A stretch of 64,000 bases of DNA from CADEGL01 sp050180485 (GTDB taxonomy: Bacteria; Pseudomonadota; Alphaproteobacteria; CADEGL01). Location of the stretch: assembly GCA_050180485.1 (NCBI GenBank), contig JBFXED010000015.1, positions 24,400 to 88,399 of the forward strand. Direction: 5' to 3'. The notes below the pieces were generated by a model. It saw only the letters and a list, made by a program, of their open reading frames with translations, did not search any database and was not told the DNA's origin. This document shows positions 1-9,930 of the stretch, in pieces; the first letter of the stretch is position 1; each line of letters starts with the position of its first letter. The position numbers and the translations under genes were made by a program.

Positions 1-480
1 GGCACCAGCGAAGAGCCCTATATCAATCACCTGATCGAGGTGGCGCACCTCTTGGCCGAAGCCACGAACGGCGCGGACACGGTGCTGGTGATGGCAGGCG
101 CCTTGCACGACGTGATCGAGGACACCGACGTGACCGCGGAAGAACTGGCCGCTTCGTTTGGCGCGGAGATCGCTGCGCTCGTGCTGGAGGTGACGGACGA
201 CGAGGCGCTGTCCTATGCCGAGCGCAAGCGGCGCCAGGTCGAAACCGCGCCGCACATCTCGACCCGTGCCAAGCTGATCAAGCTGGCGGACAAGACCAGC
301 AACCTGCGCAGCTTGGTGGCTAGCCCGCCTAAGCTTTGGGACGGCGCGCGGCGGCGAGAATACGCGCGCTGGTCGCGCGAGGTGGCCGTCCATTGCATGG
401 GCATCAACGACGCCCTCGACCGCGCCTTCGAAGAGGCCTACCGGGCCGCCGCCCGGCAATCCGGGCTGGAGGCGGCATGA
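1..480 (+). CDS. MESH1-like HD-domain (p)ppGpp hydrolase, 5'-truncated by window edge
   Basis: The reading frame is open from base 1, so the start lies outside the window. The visible 159 residues carry the HD-hydrolase signature: an INHLIEVA helix, ALHDVIEDT with the metal-binding HD and the ED pair, TDDEALSYAERKRRQVE, and AKLIKLADKTSNLR. These match the stand-alone SpoT/MESH1 hydrolases, which remove the 3'-pyrophosphate of (p)ppGpp; animal MESH1 also acts on NADPH. There is no synthetase, TGS or ACT domain, so it is a small alarmone hydrolase and not a full Rel/SpoT. The last codons overlap the start of the carboxylase beta gene (ATGA), which suggests translational coupling with the leucine-degradation operon. 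The family call is firm; the substrate is inferred. Confidence 0.85.
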   Translation, partial: GTSEEPYINHLIEVAHLLAEATNGADTVLVMAGALHDVIEDTDVTAEELAASFGAEIAALVLEVTDDEALSYAERKRRQVETAPHISTRAKLIKLADKTSNLRSLVASPPKLWDGARRREYARWSREVAVHCMGINDALDRAFEEAYRAAARQSGLEAA

Positions 481-2084
481 CGGTCATCCGTAGCAGCGTC
501 GATTCCCGCGGCGAATCATTCAAGGAGAACGCGCGCGCCATGCGCGCGGTGGTCGAGGATTTGCGCGCCAAGGTGGCCGAGATCAAGCTGGGCGGGCCCG
601 AGACGTCGCGCCAGCGTCACGTTTCACGTGGCAAGCTGCTCCCCCGCGACCGTGTGCGGACATTGCTCGATCCCGGTGCGCCGTTCCTCGAACTATCGCA
701 ATTGGCGGCCTACGGCATGTATGGCGGCGAAGTGCCGGCGGCCGGCATCATCACCGGCATCGGCCGCGTCTCGGGCCAGGAATGCGTGGTGGTGGCCAAC
801 GACGCCACGGTGAAGGGCGGCACCTACTATCCCATCACGGTGAAAAAGCACATCCGCGCCCAGGAAATCGCGCGGCAGAACAATCTGCCCTGCATCTATT
901 TGGTCGATTCCGGCGGCGCCAACCTGCCCAATCAGGACGAGGTCTTTCCCGACCGCGAGCATTTCGGGCGCATCTTCTTCAACCAGGCCAATATGTCGGC
1001 CCAGCGCATTCCGCAGATCGCGGTGGTGATGGGCTCGTGCACCGCGGGCGGCGCCTATGTGCCCGCCATGTCGGACGAATCGATCATCGTGAAAGGCCAG
1101 GGCACCATTTTCCTGGGCGGCCCGCCGCTGGTGAAGGCGGCCACGGGCGAGGTGGTGACGGCGGAGGAGTTGGGCGGCGCCGACGTCCACACGCGCGTCT
1201 CGGGCGTGGCCGACCATTTCGCGCAAGACGACGCCCATGCGCTGGCGACCGCGCGCCGCATCGTGGCCAACCTCAATCGCGCGAAGAACGTTTCGATGCC
1301 GACGCGCGCGCCGGTTGCACCGCTCTACGATCCGGCCGAGATCTACGGCATCGTCCCGTCGGATGTGCGAAAGCCCTATGACGTGCGCGAGGTGATCGCG
1401 CGTATCGTGGACGGCAGCGAGCTGGACGAGTTCAAGGCGCTCTACGGCCCGACGCTCGTGTGCGGCTTCGCCCATATCTACGGCTATCCCGTGGGCATCA
1501 TCGCCAATAACGGCATCCTGTTCTCGGAATCGGCGCTCAAGGCCGCGCACTTCATCGAGCTGTGCTGCCAGCGCGGTATCCCGCTGGTCTTCCTGCAGAA
1601 CATCGCGGGCTTCATGGTCGGTAAGAAATACGAGGCCGGCGGTATCGCGCGCGACGGCGCCAAGATGGTCACGGCCGTGGCTTCGGCCAACGTGCCGAAG
1701 TTCACCGTGATCATCGGCGGCAGCTACGGCGCGGGGAACTACGCCATGTGCGGCCGCGGCTATGACCCGCGCCTGATCTGGATGTGGCCGAACTCCCGCA
1801 TCTCCGTCATGGGCGGCGAGCAGGCGGCCAGCGTCCTGGCCCAGGTGCGTCGCGACAATATCGAGGCGCGCGGGGAAAAGTGGCCGGCCGACGAGGAGGA
1901 GAAGTTTAAGGCGCCGATCCGCGCGCAGTATGAAAGCCAGGGTCACCCTTACTACGCCAGCGCGCGCCTGTGGGACGACGGGGTGATCGACCCGGCCGAG
2001 ACGCGTATGGCGCTCGGCCTCGGTATCTCTGCCTCCCTCAACGCCCCCATCGAGCCGACGCGCTTTGGCGTCTTCCGGATGTGA
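477..2084 (+). CDS. mccB: Methylcrotonoyl-CoA carboxylase, carboxyltransferase (beta) subunit
   Basis: This 535-residue carboxyltransferase has the normal length for MCCase beta. It moves carboxyl from carboxybiotin to 3-methylcrotonyl-CoA in leucine catabolism. Visible features are the N-terminal RGKLLPRDRV segment, the first oxyanion region around DSGGANLPNQDEVFPD, the glycine-rich GSCTAGGAYVPAMSDE loop, and the C-terminal QNIAGFMVGKKYEAGGIAR and GGSYGAGNYAMCGRGYDPR motifs typical of MCC rather than propionyl-CoA carboxylase. The ATG at 477 overlaps the upstream stop by 4 nt. The matching biotin subunit lies three genes downstream, and hydratases and HMG-CoA lyase complete the pathway in the same operon. 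The alternative, geranyl-CoA carboxylase, is less likely because hmgL and liuC-like genes are present. Confidence 0.95.
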   Translation: MTVIRSSVDSRGESFKENARAMRAVVEDLRAKVAEIKLGGPETSRQRHVSRGKLLPRDRVRTLLDPGAPFLELSQLAAYGMYGGEVPAAGIITGIGRVSGQECVVVANDATVKGGTYYPITVKKHIRAQEIARQNNLPCIYLVDSGGANLPNQDEVFPDREHFGRIFFNQANMSAQRIPQIAVVMGSCTAGGAYVPAMSDESIIVKGQGTIFLGGPPLVKAATGEVVTAEELGGADVHTRVSGVADHFAQDDAHALATARRIVANLNRAKNVSMPTRAPVAPLYDPAEIYGIVPSDVRKPYDVREVIARIVDGSELDEFKALYGPTLVCGFAHIYGYPVGIIANNGILFSESALKAAHFIELCCQRGIPLVFLQNIAGFMVGKKYEAGGIARDGAKMVTAVASANVPKFTVIIGGSYGAGNYAMCGRGYDPRLIWMWPNSRISVMGGEQAASVLAQVRRDNIEARGEKWPADEEEKFKAPIRAQYESQGHPYYASARLWDDGVIDPAETRMALGLGISASLNAPIEPTRFGVFRM

Positions 2085-2088
2085 CGCC

Positions 2089-2874
2089 ATGAGCGATGCC
2101 ATCCAGATCTCCGTCGATGCCGACGGCCAGGCCAGGGTCACCCTGAACCGGCCGGAGGTTCACAACGCCTTCGACGACGCGCTGATCGCCCGCTTGACTG
2201 AGACCTTCGAGTCCCTGGGTAATCGGGACGATGTGCGCGTGGTGGTGGTAGCCGCCAACGGCAAGAGTTTCTCGGCGGGGGCGGACCTTGGCTGGATGCG
2301 GCGGATGGCCAACTATTTGGAGGCCGAGAACCGCGCCGACGCCGAGCAGCTCGCGCGGCTGATCCACGTGCTCGATTCGTTGCCCAAGCCCACGGTCGCG
2401 CGGGTGCAAGGTGCCGCGATCGGCGGCGGCGTCGGGCTGGTCGCGGCCTGTGATGTGGCGATTGCATCCGAAGCGGCTTCCTTCGCGCTGTCCGAAGTGC
2501 GGCTCGGCCTCATCCCCGCGGTTATCAGCCCCTATGTCATCGGCGCCATCGGCCCGCGCCAGGCGCGGCGCTACATGCTGACGGCCGAGCGCTTCGATGC
2601 GGTGGAGGCCAAGCGGATCGGCTTGGTCCACGACACGGTTCCGGCGGCGAACCTGGATGCCGCGGTCGACGCCGTCGTCACCGCGCTCCTGCTGGGCGGA
2701 CCGGAAGCGGTGCGCGAGTCCAAGGCGTTGGCTCGCGACGTCGGCGGCAGCCCGGATGAGGAGACGCGCGCCGATACCGCGCGGCGCATCGCGCGATTGC
2801 GCGCCTCGCCCGAAGGGAAGGAGGGCGTCTCGTCCTTCCTTGAGAAGCGCAAGCCGCGCTGGCAGGCGCCGTGA
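2089..2874 (+). CDS. liuC: Enoyl-CoA hydratase/isomerase, probable 3-methylglutaconyl-CoA hydratase
   Basis: This crotonase-fold protein of 261 residues probably hydrates 3-methylglutaconyl-CoA to HMG-CoA, the step after MCCase. It shows the CoA-binding SFSAGADLGWMRRM segment, the oxyanion-hole GAAIGGGVGLVAACD loop and FALSEVRLGLIPAVISPY, whose Glu matches the second catalytic glutamate of crotonases. The first catalytic position (Glu in GGGxE enzymes) is Gly here, as I recall for bacterial LiuC-type sequences. The start at 2089 is 4 nt after the mccB stop. The protein encoded immediately downstream is a clear paralogue. Operon position supports the substrate; the sequence alone only supports the superfamily. 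Confidence 0.88.
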   Translation: MSDAIQISVDADGQARVTLNRPEVHNAFDDALIARLTETFESLGNRDDVRVVVVAANGKSFSAGADLGWMRRMANYLEAENRADAEQLARLIHVLDSLPKPTVARVQGAAIGGGVGLVAACDVAIASEAASFALSEVRLGLIPAVISPYVIGAIGPRQARRYMLTAERFDAVEAKRIGLVHDTVPAANLDAAVDAVVTALLLGGPEAVRESKALARDVGGSPDEETRADTARRIARLRASPEGKEGVSSFLEKRKPRWQAP

Positions 2875-3671
2875 GCGAAGCGATCGTCCTTCATACGGTG
2901 GATGCGCGCGGCGTCGCCACGGTGACGTTGAACCGGCCGGAATTGCACAACGCCTATAACGGCGACCTGATCGACGGCATCGCCTCGGCCTTCGGCGCCT
3001 TGCGCAACGACCCCCACGTGCGCGCCGTGGTTCTGCGCGCCAACGGCAAGCATTTCTCGGCGGGGGCCGATCTCGGTTGGCTGCGCCAGGCGGCGGACTT
3101 CACGCCCGAGCAGAATCTGGATTTCTCGCTGCGCACCACGGGCGCCATGCGCGCGCTGATGGAGTTTCCCGTACCGACCGTGGCGCTGGTGCACGGCGCG
3201 TGCTTCGGCGGCGGCACGGGGCTGGTTGCAGCCTGCGATATCGCCATCGCGGGCGCGGACTCGACCTTTGCGCTGACCGAGGTGCGCGTGGGTGTGAACC
3301 CGGCGCCGATCATGCGCCCCATGAACGCCGCCATTGGGCCGCGCCAGGCGCGGCGCTATGCCCTGACCGGCGAGCGATTCGACGCGGCGGAAGCCCGCCG
3401 CATCGGCCTGGTGCATGAGGCCGTGCCGCGCGAGGAGCTGGAGACCGCGCTCTCCCGCATCGTCGACGCGCTGCTTCTCGGCGGGCCGCAGGCGCTGCGC
3501 GAAACCAAAGCATTGGCTTTCGCAGTGGGCGAGCTTTCGACCGACGATGCCACCGTGCGCGCGATGGCGACCGTGGCCGCCAAGCGCCGTGCCTCCGCCG
3601 AGGCACGCGAGGGGCTGGGCGCTTTCCTGGCGAAGCGGCTGCCTGCCTGGGCGCCGAAGGGAGGCGCTTGA
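2871..3671 (+). CDS. Second enoyl-CoA hydratase/isomerase paralogue (LiuC-like)
   Basis: This 266-residue crotonase-fold protein starts at a GTG that overlaps the stop of the upstream hydratase by 4 nt. It aligns with that neighbour over its whole length (HFSAGADLGWLRQ, GACFGGGTGLVAACD, TFALTEVRVGVNPAPIMRP, AIGPRQARRYALTGERFDA), so the two arose by tandem duplication. The Glu of the TEVR segment is kept. The following loop reads VNPAPIMRP where the neighbour has LIPAVISPY, which would reshape the acyl pocket. One copy may serve methylglutaconyl-CoA and the other a related branched or terpenoid acyl-CoA. The specificity is not determinable from sequence. Confidence 0.85.
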   Translation: MSEAIVLHTVDARGVATVTLNRPELHNAYNGDLIDGIASAFGALRNDPHVRAVVLRANGKHFSAGADLGWLRQAADFTPEQNLDFSLRTTGAMRALMEFPVPTVALVHGACFGGGTGLVAACDIAIAGADSTFALTEVRVGVNPAPIMRPMNAAIGPRQARRYALTGERFDAAEARRIGLVHEAVPREELETALSRIVDALLLGGPQALRETKALAFAVGELSTDDATVRAMATVAAKRRASAEAREGLGAFLAKRLPAWAPKGGA

Positions 3672-4597
3672 ATGCGTGCGCGTCATCAACCGCTCGCGGC
3701 CTTCGCGCTTACCGCGATTCTCATCCTTCTCGTCGCCTCGTCGGTCGCCGAGTCCGTCAACTATTTTTATCTTTTGGTGATCGGTCTGGTGGCGGCCTCG
3801 GTGACCGTGTTCACCATCATGTTCCCGACCTCTTACTTCTTCTCAATCGCGCTGGCGAACTTCTTGGTCGTCTATACCTGCGTCTTCACCTTCATCCGCC
3901 TCACGGCTTTCTCCAGTTTGGAAGCCTGGGTTGTGCATGCCGGCTACGCGATGCCCGTGGTCGCATTCGTCGCCGGCGCGATCTGGCACCGCCAGGCCAT
4001 ACGCTCGATCGTCCATGCGGCTGAAGCCAGCCATCGCCCGCAATTCCTGCGCGCATTTACGTGGCTCGTTCCGCTGATGTTCCTCACGGCACTGGCGTTC
4101 TTTGTACCGATCTATGGGCTTTCGCATGAGATGGAAGGGATGCTGTTCCTTCTCAAGATGGCGGTCGCCTCTGCTGTCGTGCTGTTGGCGAGCCGGTACA
4201 TGGCCATCTTCCTCTTGGATGCGGGGCTTCTCTTCGAGGGATTTTTCACCCATGCCGGTCGCCTGTTCCTGCCGGCTTTCGCTTTCCTGACGTTTTATTC
4301 GCTTCTGGTCATCGTCTTCGCGTGCATCTACCGCATCATGGATCGCATCTCGACTCATGGCGTGTTTTTGGTTCTGGGGCAGGTGAAGCGCATCAGCTTT
4401 CCCGAAGCGATCTATTATTCGGTCGCGACCATCAGTGCCTTAGGCTCGGGCGATATCGTGCCGACGCACGACATCGTGCGCATCGCGTCGGCGGTCGAAG
4501 TGGTATGCGGCGTACTGCTCCTGATGTTCGGCGTCAGCGAGCTGATCACCTATGCCCGCCGCCGGGATGCCGCCCATTCCCACGACCGGAAAAATCC

Positions 4598-4601
<4 letters not shown>
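3672..4601 (+). CDS. Multi-pass membrane protein with a K+-channel-like pore loop
   Basis: This 309-residue, very hydrophobic protein has about seven or eight predicted membrane segments (roughly residues 8-28, 31-50, 55-78, 88-105, 130-148, 155-183, 198-222 and 270-295). Between the last two, residues 253-264 read TISALGSGDIVP, which resembles the pore helix and selectivity filter of two-TM potassium channels (TVGYGD) but with Ser in place of the filter Tyr. Such a filter would be expected to be poorly K+-selective, so this may be a non-selective cation channel or a non-conducting relative. It sits directly between the hydratase stop and the mccA start (ATGA overlap), inside an operon where no channel is expected. 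Its codon use is less GC-rich than that of its neighbours. Function unknown. Confidence 0.7.
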
Positions 4602-6618
<2,017 letters not shown>

Positions 6619-6622
<4 letters not shown>

Positions 6623-6990
6623 GAATCGGCGCGGTCAGCATCTACGTCTCCGACCAAGACGCGGCGCTCGCCTTCTGGATCGAGCGGGCGGGCTTTGAGC
6701 TGCGCTTCTCGGCGCCCATGGGCAGCGACGGCGGGCGCTGGATCGAGGTCGGGCCGCCCGGCGCCGAATCCGCCATCGTCCTCTACCCGCGCGCGATGAT
6801 GGCCGACTGGGCCCAGCACAAACCCTCGATCGTGTTCGAATGCGGCGACATCCACGTCACGCACGAGAGCATGGCCGCGCGCGGCGTCACCTTCACGCAA
6901 GCGCCCAAGCGCCTGCCTTGGGGCATGTTCGCGGCCTTCGTCGATCCCGACGGCAACTGGTTCGGCCTGCGCGAGCGGCGCGTGTCGTGA
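6619..6990 (+). CDS. VOC-family (glyoxalase/bleomycin resistance-type) protein
   Basis: This 123-residue protein has a single vicinal-oxygen-chelate fold. It opens with MRIGAVSIYVSDQDAALAFW and closes with FAAFVDPDGNWFGLRER, the characteristic beta-strand ends that supply metal ligands in active members. Strict metal binding is not obvious: the usual first His is replaced by Ser/Tyr around residue 7, while a Glu-containing strand (FECGDIHVTHE) is present. It overlaps mccA and hmgL by 4 nt and 1 nt, so it is translated with the leucine pathway. It may deal with a side product or have an accessory isomerase role. Substrate unknown. Confidence 0.75.
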
Positions 6991-7895
6991 TGCGCCTGCC
7001 GAAGTCGGTCAAGCTCGTCGATGTCGGCCCGCGCGACGGGCTGCAGAACGAGGCCAAGAGCGTTCCGGCCCAAGCCAAGATCGCCTTCATCGAGCGGCTG
7101 GCCGAGGCGGGCATCCCATCGGTCGAGGCCGGCGCCTTCGTCTCGCCGAAATGGGTGCCCCAGATGGCCGACACGGCGCAAGTTTTGGCCGGCCTCAAGC
7201 GCAAGTCGGGCACGTCCTATCCGGTCTTGGTGCCCAACATGAAGGGCTTCGAGGCCGCGGTCGCGGCGAATGTCGAGGAGATCGCGGTCTTTGGCGCCGC
7301 GTCCGAAAGCTTCTCGCAAAAGAACATCAACTGCTCCATCGCCGAAAGCCTGGAGCGTTTCGCGCCCGTGGTGGCCGCGGCGAAGGACAAGCGTATCCGC
7401 GTGCGCGGCTATGTCTCCTGCGTGCTAGGCTGCCCCTATGAGGGCGAGATCGCGGCCCAGGCCGTCGCCGACGTCGCGGCCAAGCTTTACGCAATGGGCT
7501 GCTACGAGGTTTCGCTCGGCGACACGATCGGCGTCGGCACGCCGGCCAAGGCGCAAGCCATGCTCGACGCGGTCGCCGTGCGCGTGCCGGTCGAGCATCT
7601 GGCCGTGCATTTCCACGACACCTACGGCCAGGCGCTGGCCAACATCCTGGCCTGCCTCGAACGCGGCGTTTCGGTGGCCGATGCCTCGACCGCGGGCCTC
7701 GGCGGCTGTCCGTATGCGAAGGGCGCGTCCGGCAACGTCGCGACCGAGGACGTGCTCTACATGCTGAACGGTCTCGGCATCGAGACCGGCGTCGACCTCG
7801 ACCAGGTCGCGCGCGCCGGCTGGGCCATCTCCGATCTGCTCGACCGCAAGCCCGCCTCCAAGGTCTCGCTCGCGCTTCGGGCGAAGGCGAACTGA
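6990..7895 (+). CDS. hmgL: Hydroxymethylglutaryl-CoA lyase
   Basis: This 301-residue TIM-barrel lyase splits HMG-CoA into acetyl-CoA and acetoacetate, the last step of leucine degradation. The signature motifs of the HMGL/DRE-TIM family are visible: VDVGPRDGLQNEAK at the N terminus with the catalytic Arg-Asp pair, VSCVLGCPYEG, SLGDTIGVGTP, the metal-binding HFHDTYGQALAN, and the C-terminal GLGGCPYAKGASGNVATEDV loop containing the active-site Cys. The length matches the bacterial enzymes. The ATG at 6990 overlaps the upstream VOC stop by one base. It closes the operon; a REP-like inverted repeat starts two bases after its stop. Confidence 0.95.
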   Translation: MRLPKSVKLVDVGPRDGLQNEAKSVPAQAKIAFIERLAEAGIPSVEAGAFVSPKWVPQMADTAQVLAGLKRKSGTSYPVLVPNMKGFEAAVAANVEEIAVFGAASESFSQKNINCSIAESLERFAPVVAAAKDKRIRVRGYVSCVLGCPYEGEIAAQAVADVAAKLYAMGCYEVSLGDTIGVGTPAKAQAMLDAVAVRVPVEHLAVHFHDTYGQALANILACLERGVSVADASTAGLGGCPYAKGASGNVATEDVLYMLNGLGIETGVDLDQVARAGWAISDLLDRKPASKVSLALRAKAN

Positions 7896-7896
7896 C

Positions 7897-7962
7897 CTCA
7901 CCCTTCGACGAGCTCAGGGTGAGGGCTTAACAAAAGCCTCATGCTGAGCCCGTCGAAGCATG
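7897..7962. repeat. REP-like inverted repeat, copy 1
   Basis: Two arms face each other: TTCGACGAGCTCAGGGTGAGG (7904-7924) and the reverse complement of TTCGACGGGCTCAGCATGAGG (7938-7958), separated by a short AT-rich loop. The arms are imperfectly complementary, so the RNA would form a long hairpin after the hmgL stop. A second copy of the same pair lies at 8541-8615. CTTCGACAAGCTCAGG-type words are common intergenic repeats in alphaproteobacterial genomes. It may act in transcript end protection or termination, or it may simply be a RAYT-type repeat; no transposase is visible nearby. Confidence 0.8.
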
Positions 7963-8079
7963 GGACTTCGCGCGCGAGCCGCGGAACCAAATCTCTCCCG
8001 AAACATTCATCAAGCACCCTCCGTCCCGGCGCGGGGAAGGCGCGACGGCGGCTTGATGATTCCAACGGAGAGAACACCC

Positions 8080-8466
8080 ATGAAGAAGCATGTCCTGGCC
8101 AGCGCGCTTGTGCTGGCGACCGCCTTCACCGCCGCGCCCGCCTTCGCGCAAGGCTCGCCCCAGGTGGTCCAGATCACCCGCGTCGAGCTGAAGACGGTCG
8201 ATGCCGGCTTCCGCGCGTCCAAGGTGATCGGCAGCACCGTCTATAACGACGCCAACGATTCCATCGGCACGATCGACGACATCCTCATCACCCGCGACGG
8301 CAAGGAGCCCTATGCGGTCCTCTCCGTCGGCGGCTTCCTCGGCATGGGCACCAAGCTGGTCGTGGTGCGCTACGACAGCCTGAAGTTCGGCAAGGACAAG
8401 ACGATCCTGCCGGGCGGCACCAAGGACGGGCTGAAGGCTTTGCCCGAGTTTAAATACGCCAACTAA
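8080..8466 (+). CDS. Secreted PRC-barrel domain protein
   Basis: This 128-residue protein has a clear signal peptide (MKKHVLASALVLATAFTAAPAFA, cleavage after AFA near residue 23). A PRC-barrel-like fold follows: SKVIGSTVYNDANDSIGTIDDILI, then GKEPYAVLSVGGFLGMGTKLVVVRYDSL. This layout is common in short periplasmic alphaproteobacterial proteins of unknown role that are often abundant or stress-related. The start at 8080 has GGAG eight bases upstream and gives the signal peptide directly; a longer in-frame start at 7960 would read through repeat DNA and is unlikely. It is monocistronic, between two REP-like elements and followed by a terminator. Confidence 0.85.
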   Translation: MKKHVLASALVLATAFTAAPAFAQGSPQVVQITRVELKTVDAGFRASKVIGSTVYNDANDSIGTIDDILITRDGKEPYAVLSVGGFLGMGTKLVVVRYDSLKFGKDKTILPGGTKDGLKALPEFKYAN

Positions 8467-8494
8467 GTCCGGCCCTCCCGGATACACAGGAAAG

Positions 8495-8524
8495 GTCCGC
8501 GGGGGCGACTCCGCGGGCTTTTTC
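8495..8524 (+). terminator. Rho-independent terminator after the PRC-barrel gene
   Basis: GTCCGCG (8495-8501) can pair with CGCGGGC (8512-8518), with one G-U pair, and is followed by TTTTT at 8519-8523. It lies 28 bases after the stop of the PRC-barrel gene and fits an intrinsic terminator on the plus strand. Confidence 0.75.
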
Positions 8525-8540
8525 GCGCCGGTTGCGGAGG

Positions 8541-8615
8541 CTCACCCTTCGACAAGCTCAGGGTGAGGATTCTTTAAAAAAGGAAGTCCTCATGCTGAGC
8601 CCGTCGAAGCATGAG
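8541..8615. repeat. REP-like inverted repeat, copy 2
   Basis: This element has the same two facing arms as the repeat at 7897-7962 (TTCGACAAGCTCAGGGTGAGG and the reverse complement of TTCGACGGGCTCAGCATGAGG), here with a longer A-rich loop. The two copies bracket the PRC-barrel gene in the same orientation. Confidence 0.8.
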
Positions 8616-8716
8616 CTTCATCCCGCCCGTTCCGATATCCGAACATACGTCGACTATTTGAACGCCGCCCCCGCTTTCTCCATACTTGGCCCGTCACACG
8701 CCCGCCGGAGGAAGCG

Positions 8717-9616
8717 ATGCCTTCGCCGCTCACGTTCGAGCCCATCTCGGCCGCCATCGGCGCCACGGTGCGCGGCATCGACCTCAACCGCGCGGACGAC
8801 GCCGACTACCAGGCGCTCTACGACGCGCTGATGAAATATTCGGTGCTGGTCTTCCGCAACCAGAAGCTGACGCCCAAGGCGCATGTCGCGCTGGCGGAAA
8901 GCTTCGGCCCGTTGCGGCCGCGCCATCCGTTCTTCCCCTCGGTCGCGGGCTACGACCCCATCGCCATCATCGCCGACAGCGAGGCCAGCCCGCCCGAGAA
9001 CGAGATCTGGCACGCCGACATGACGGCCGATCCCGTGCCGCCCTTCGGCTCCGTGCTGCACATCCAGACCGTGCCGCCCGTGGGCGGCGACACGCTGTGG
9101 TGCAGCATGCACGCGGTGCACGACGCGCTCTCGCCCGAGATGCAGCGCTTTCTGGCCACGCTCACCGCCGCGCACGACACCGAGTACGCCTATCGCGACG
9201 CGCTGGCCAACAACAAGGGCGACGACCGCGTGGGCGTCCTGCGCCGCACGGAAAAGGGCGAGGGCAACCGGCGCAGCCACCCTGTCTGCATGCCGCATCC
9301 CAGCACGGGCCGGCCCGTGGTTTATCTAAACGCGGCCTTTACCATGCACATCGAGGGGCTGAGCAAGCGCGAAAGCGATTCGATCCTCGACATGGTGCAG
9401 CGCCTGGTGAACACGCCGCGCTTCCAGATGCGCCTCAAGTGGGAGCCCGACACGGTCGCCATCTTCGACAATTTCGCGACCCAGCATCATGCCATCGGCG
9501 ACCACTATCCCAACCGCCGCGTCATGCACCGCGTGACCATCGCCGGCGATCGCCGCCTCAACACGAGCCCGTTCCAGGCGACGCGCATGTTTTCCAGCGC
9601 GTCGCCCCGGACTTGA
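8717..9616 (+). CDS. TauD/TfdA-family Fe(II)/2-oxoglutarate dioxygenase (paralogue 1)
   Basis: This 299-residue member of the taurine/2,4-D dioxygenase family would couple 2-oxoglutarate decarboxylation to substrate hydroxylation. The facial triad is intact: His99 and Asp101 in WHADMT, and His271 in VMHRVTIAGDR. The GDTLWCSMHAVHDALSPEM segment and TQHHAIGDHYP are family hallmarks. It shares family motifs with the proteins at 52.65 kb and 62.8 kb but is the most divergent of the three. The final residues (SPRT) and the stop codon are encoded by the start of an intergenic repeat, so the original C terminus was probably different. It is transcribed alone; the substrate is unknown. Confidence 0.88.
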   Translation: MPSPLTFEPISAAIGATVRGIDLNRADDADYQALYDALMKYSVLVFRNQKLTPKAHVALAESFGPLRPRHPFFPSVAGYDPIAIIADSEASPPENEIWHADMTADPVPPFGSVLHIQTVPPVGGDTLWCSMHAVHDALSPEMQRFLATLTAAHDTEYAYRDALANNKGDDRVGVLRRTEKGEGNRRSHPVCMPHPSTGRPVVYLNAAFTMHIEGLSKRESDSILDMVQRLVNTPRFQMRLKWEPDTVAIFDNFATQHHAIGDHYPNRRVMHRVTIAGDRRLNTSPFQATRMFSSASPRT

Positions 9617-9722
9617 TCCGGGGCCTAGTCGCGCGGAGCGCGCCATGAGTCACACGCCGGCCAGACGGCCGGCACTGATCGACGTATACGTCGATCGGCT
9701 CGGAGGCCGGGGTGACGAAAAG
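9604..9722. repeat. Composite intergenic repeat with a 20-bp perfect palindrome, copy 1
   Basis: This element contains a small GCCCCGGA/TCCGGGGC hairpin (9604-9624), a CCGGCC-rich dyad, and the perfect palindrome GATCGACGTATACGTCGATC at 9677-9696, ending in GGCCGGGGTGACG. The same arrangement with the same palindrome recurs at 16801-16938 in the same orientation. Its left end overlaps the last codons of the dioxygenase gene. Confidence 0.85.
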
Positions 9723-9726
9723 AAAG

Positions 9727-9850
9727 CACCCACCTCTCCCTTCCCTCTCCCCCCGCAAGCGGGCGGAGAGGGTGAATAAGGAAAGGCTCGCCTTACTTAT
9801 TTCTCCCTCTCCGCCCTTTGGGGGGAGAGGGGTTGGGGAGAGGTGGGTGC
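9727..9850. repeat. Long imperfect palindrome (CACCCACCTCTCCC type)
   Basis: CACCCACCTCTCCC at the left end is mirrored by GGGAGAGGTGGGTG at the right end. Inner CTCTCCCCCC/GGGGGGAGAG blocks and a small CCGC-GCGG hairpin also match. The RNA would fold into one long hairpin. Intergenic repeats of this kind occur in many proteobacterial genomes. Together with the preceding repeat it fills the 314-base gap before the amidohydrolase gene; no coding sequence is seen there. Confidence 0.7.
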
Positions 9851-9930
9851 TCGCCACCGGAAAAGCCTCCGCCTAGCCCCGCCCGCCGCTGCCCACTAGA
9901 CTCGCCCGTAGTCGTCGAAGCGGGGCTTCC

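Noticed and set aside
693..2141. A 482-codon minus-strand frame opposite mccB
   Set aside because: Low-complexity Arg/Ala/Gly/His-rich translation typical of antisense frames in GC-rich DNA.
7960..8079. Longer N terminus for the PRC-barrel protein
   Set aside because: The extension would be encoded by repeat DNA and would place the signal peptide 40 residues in; the ATG at 8080 has a proper ribosome-binding site.
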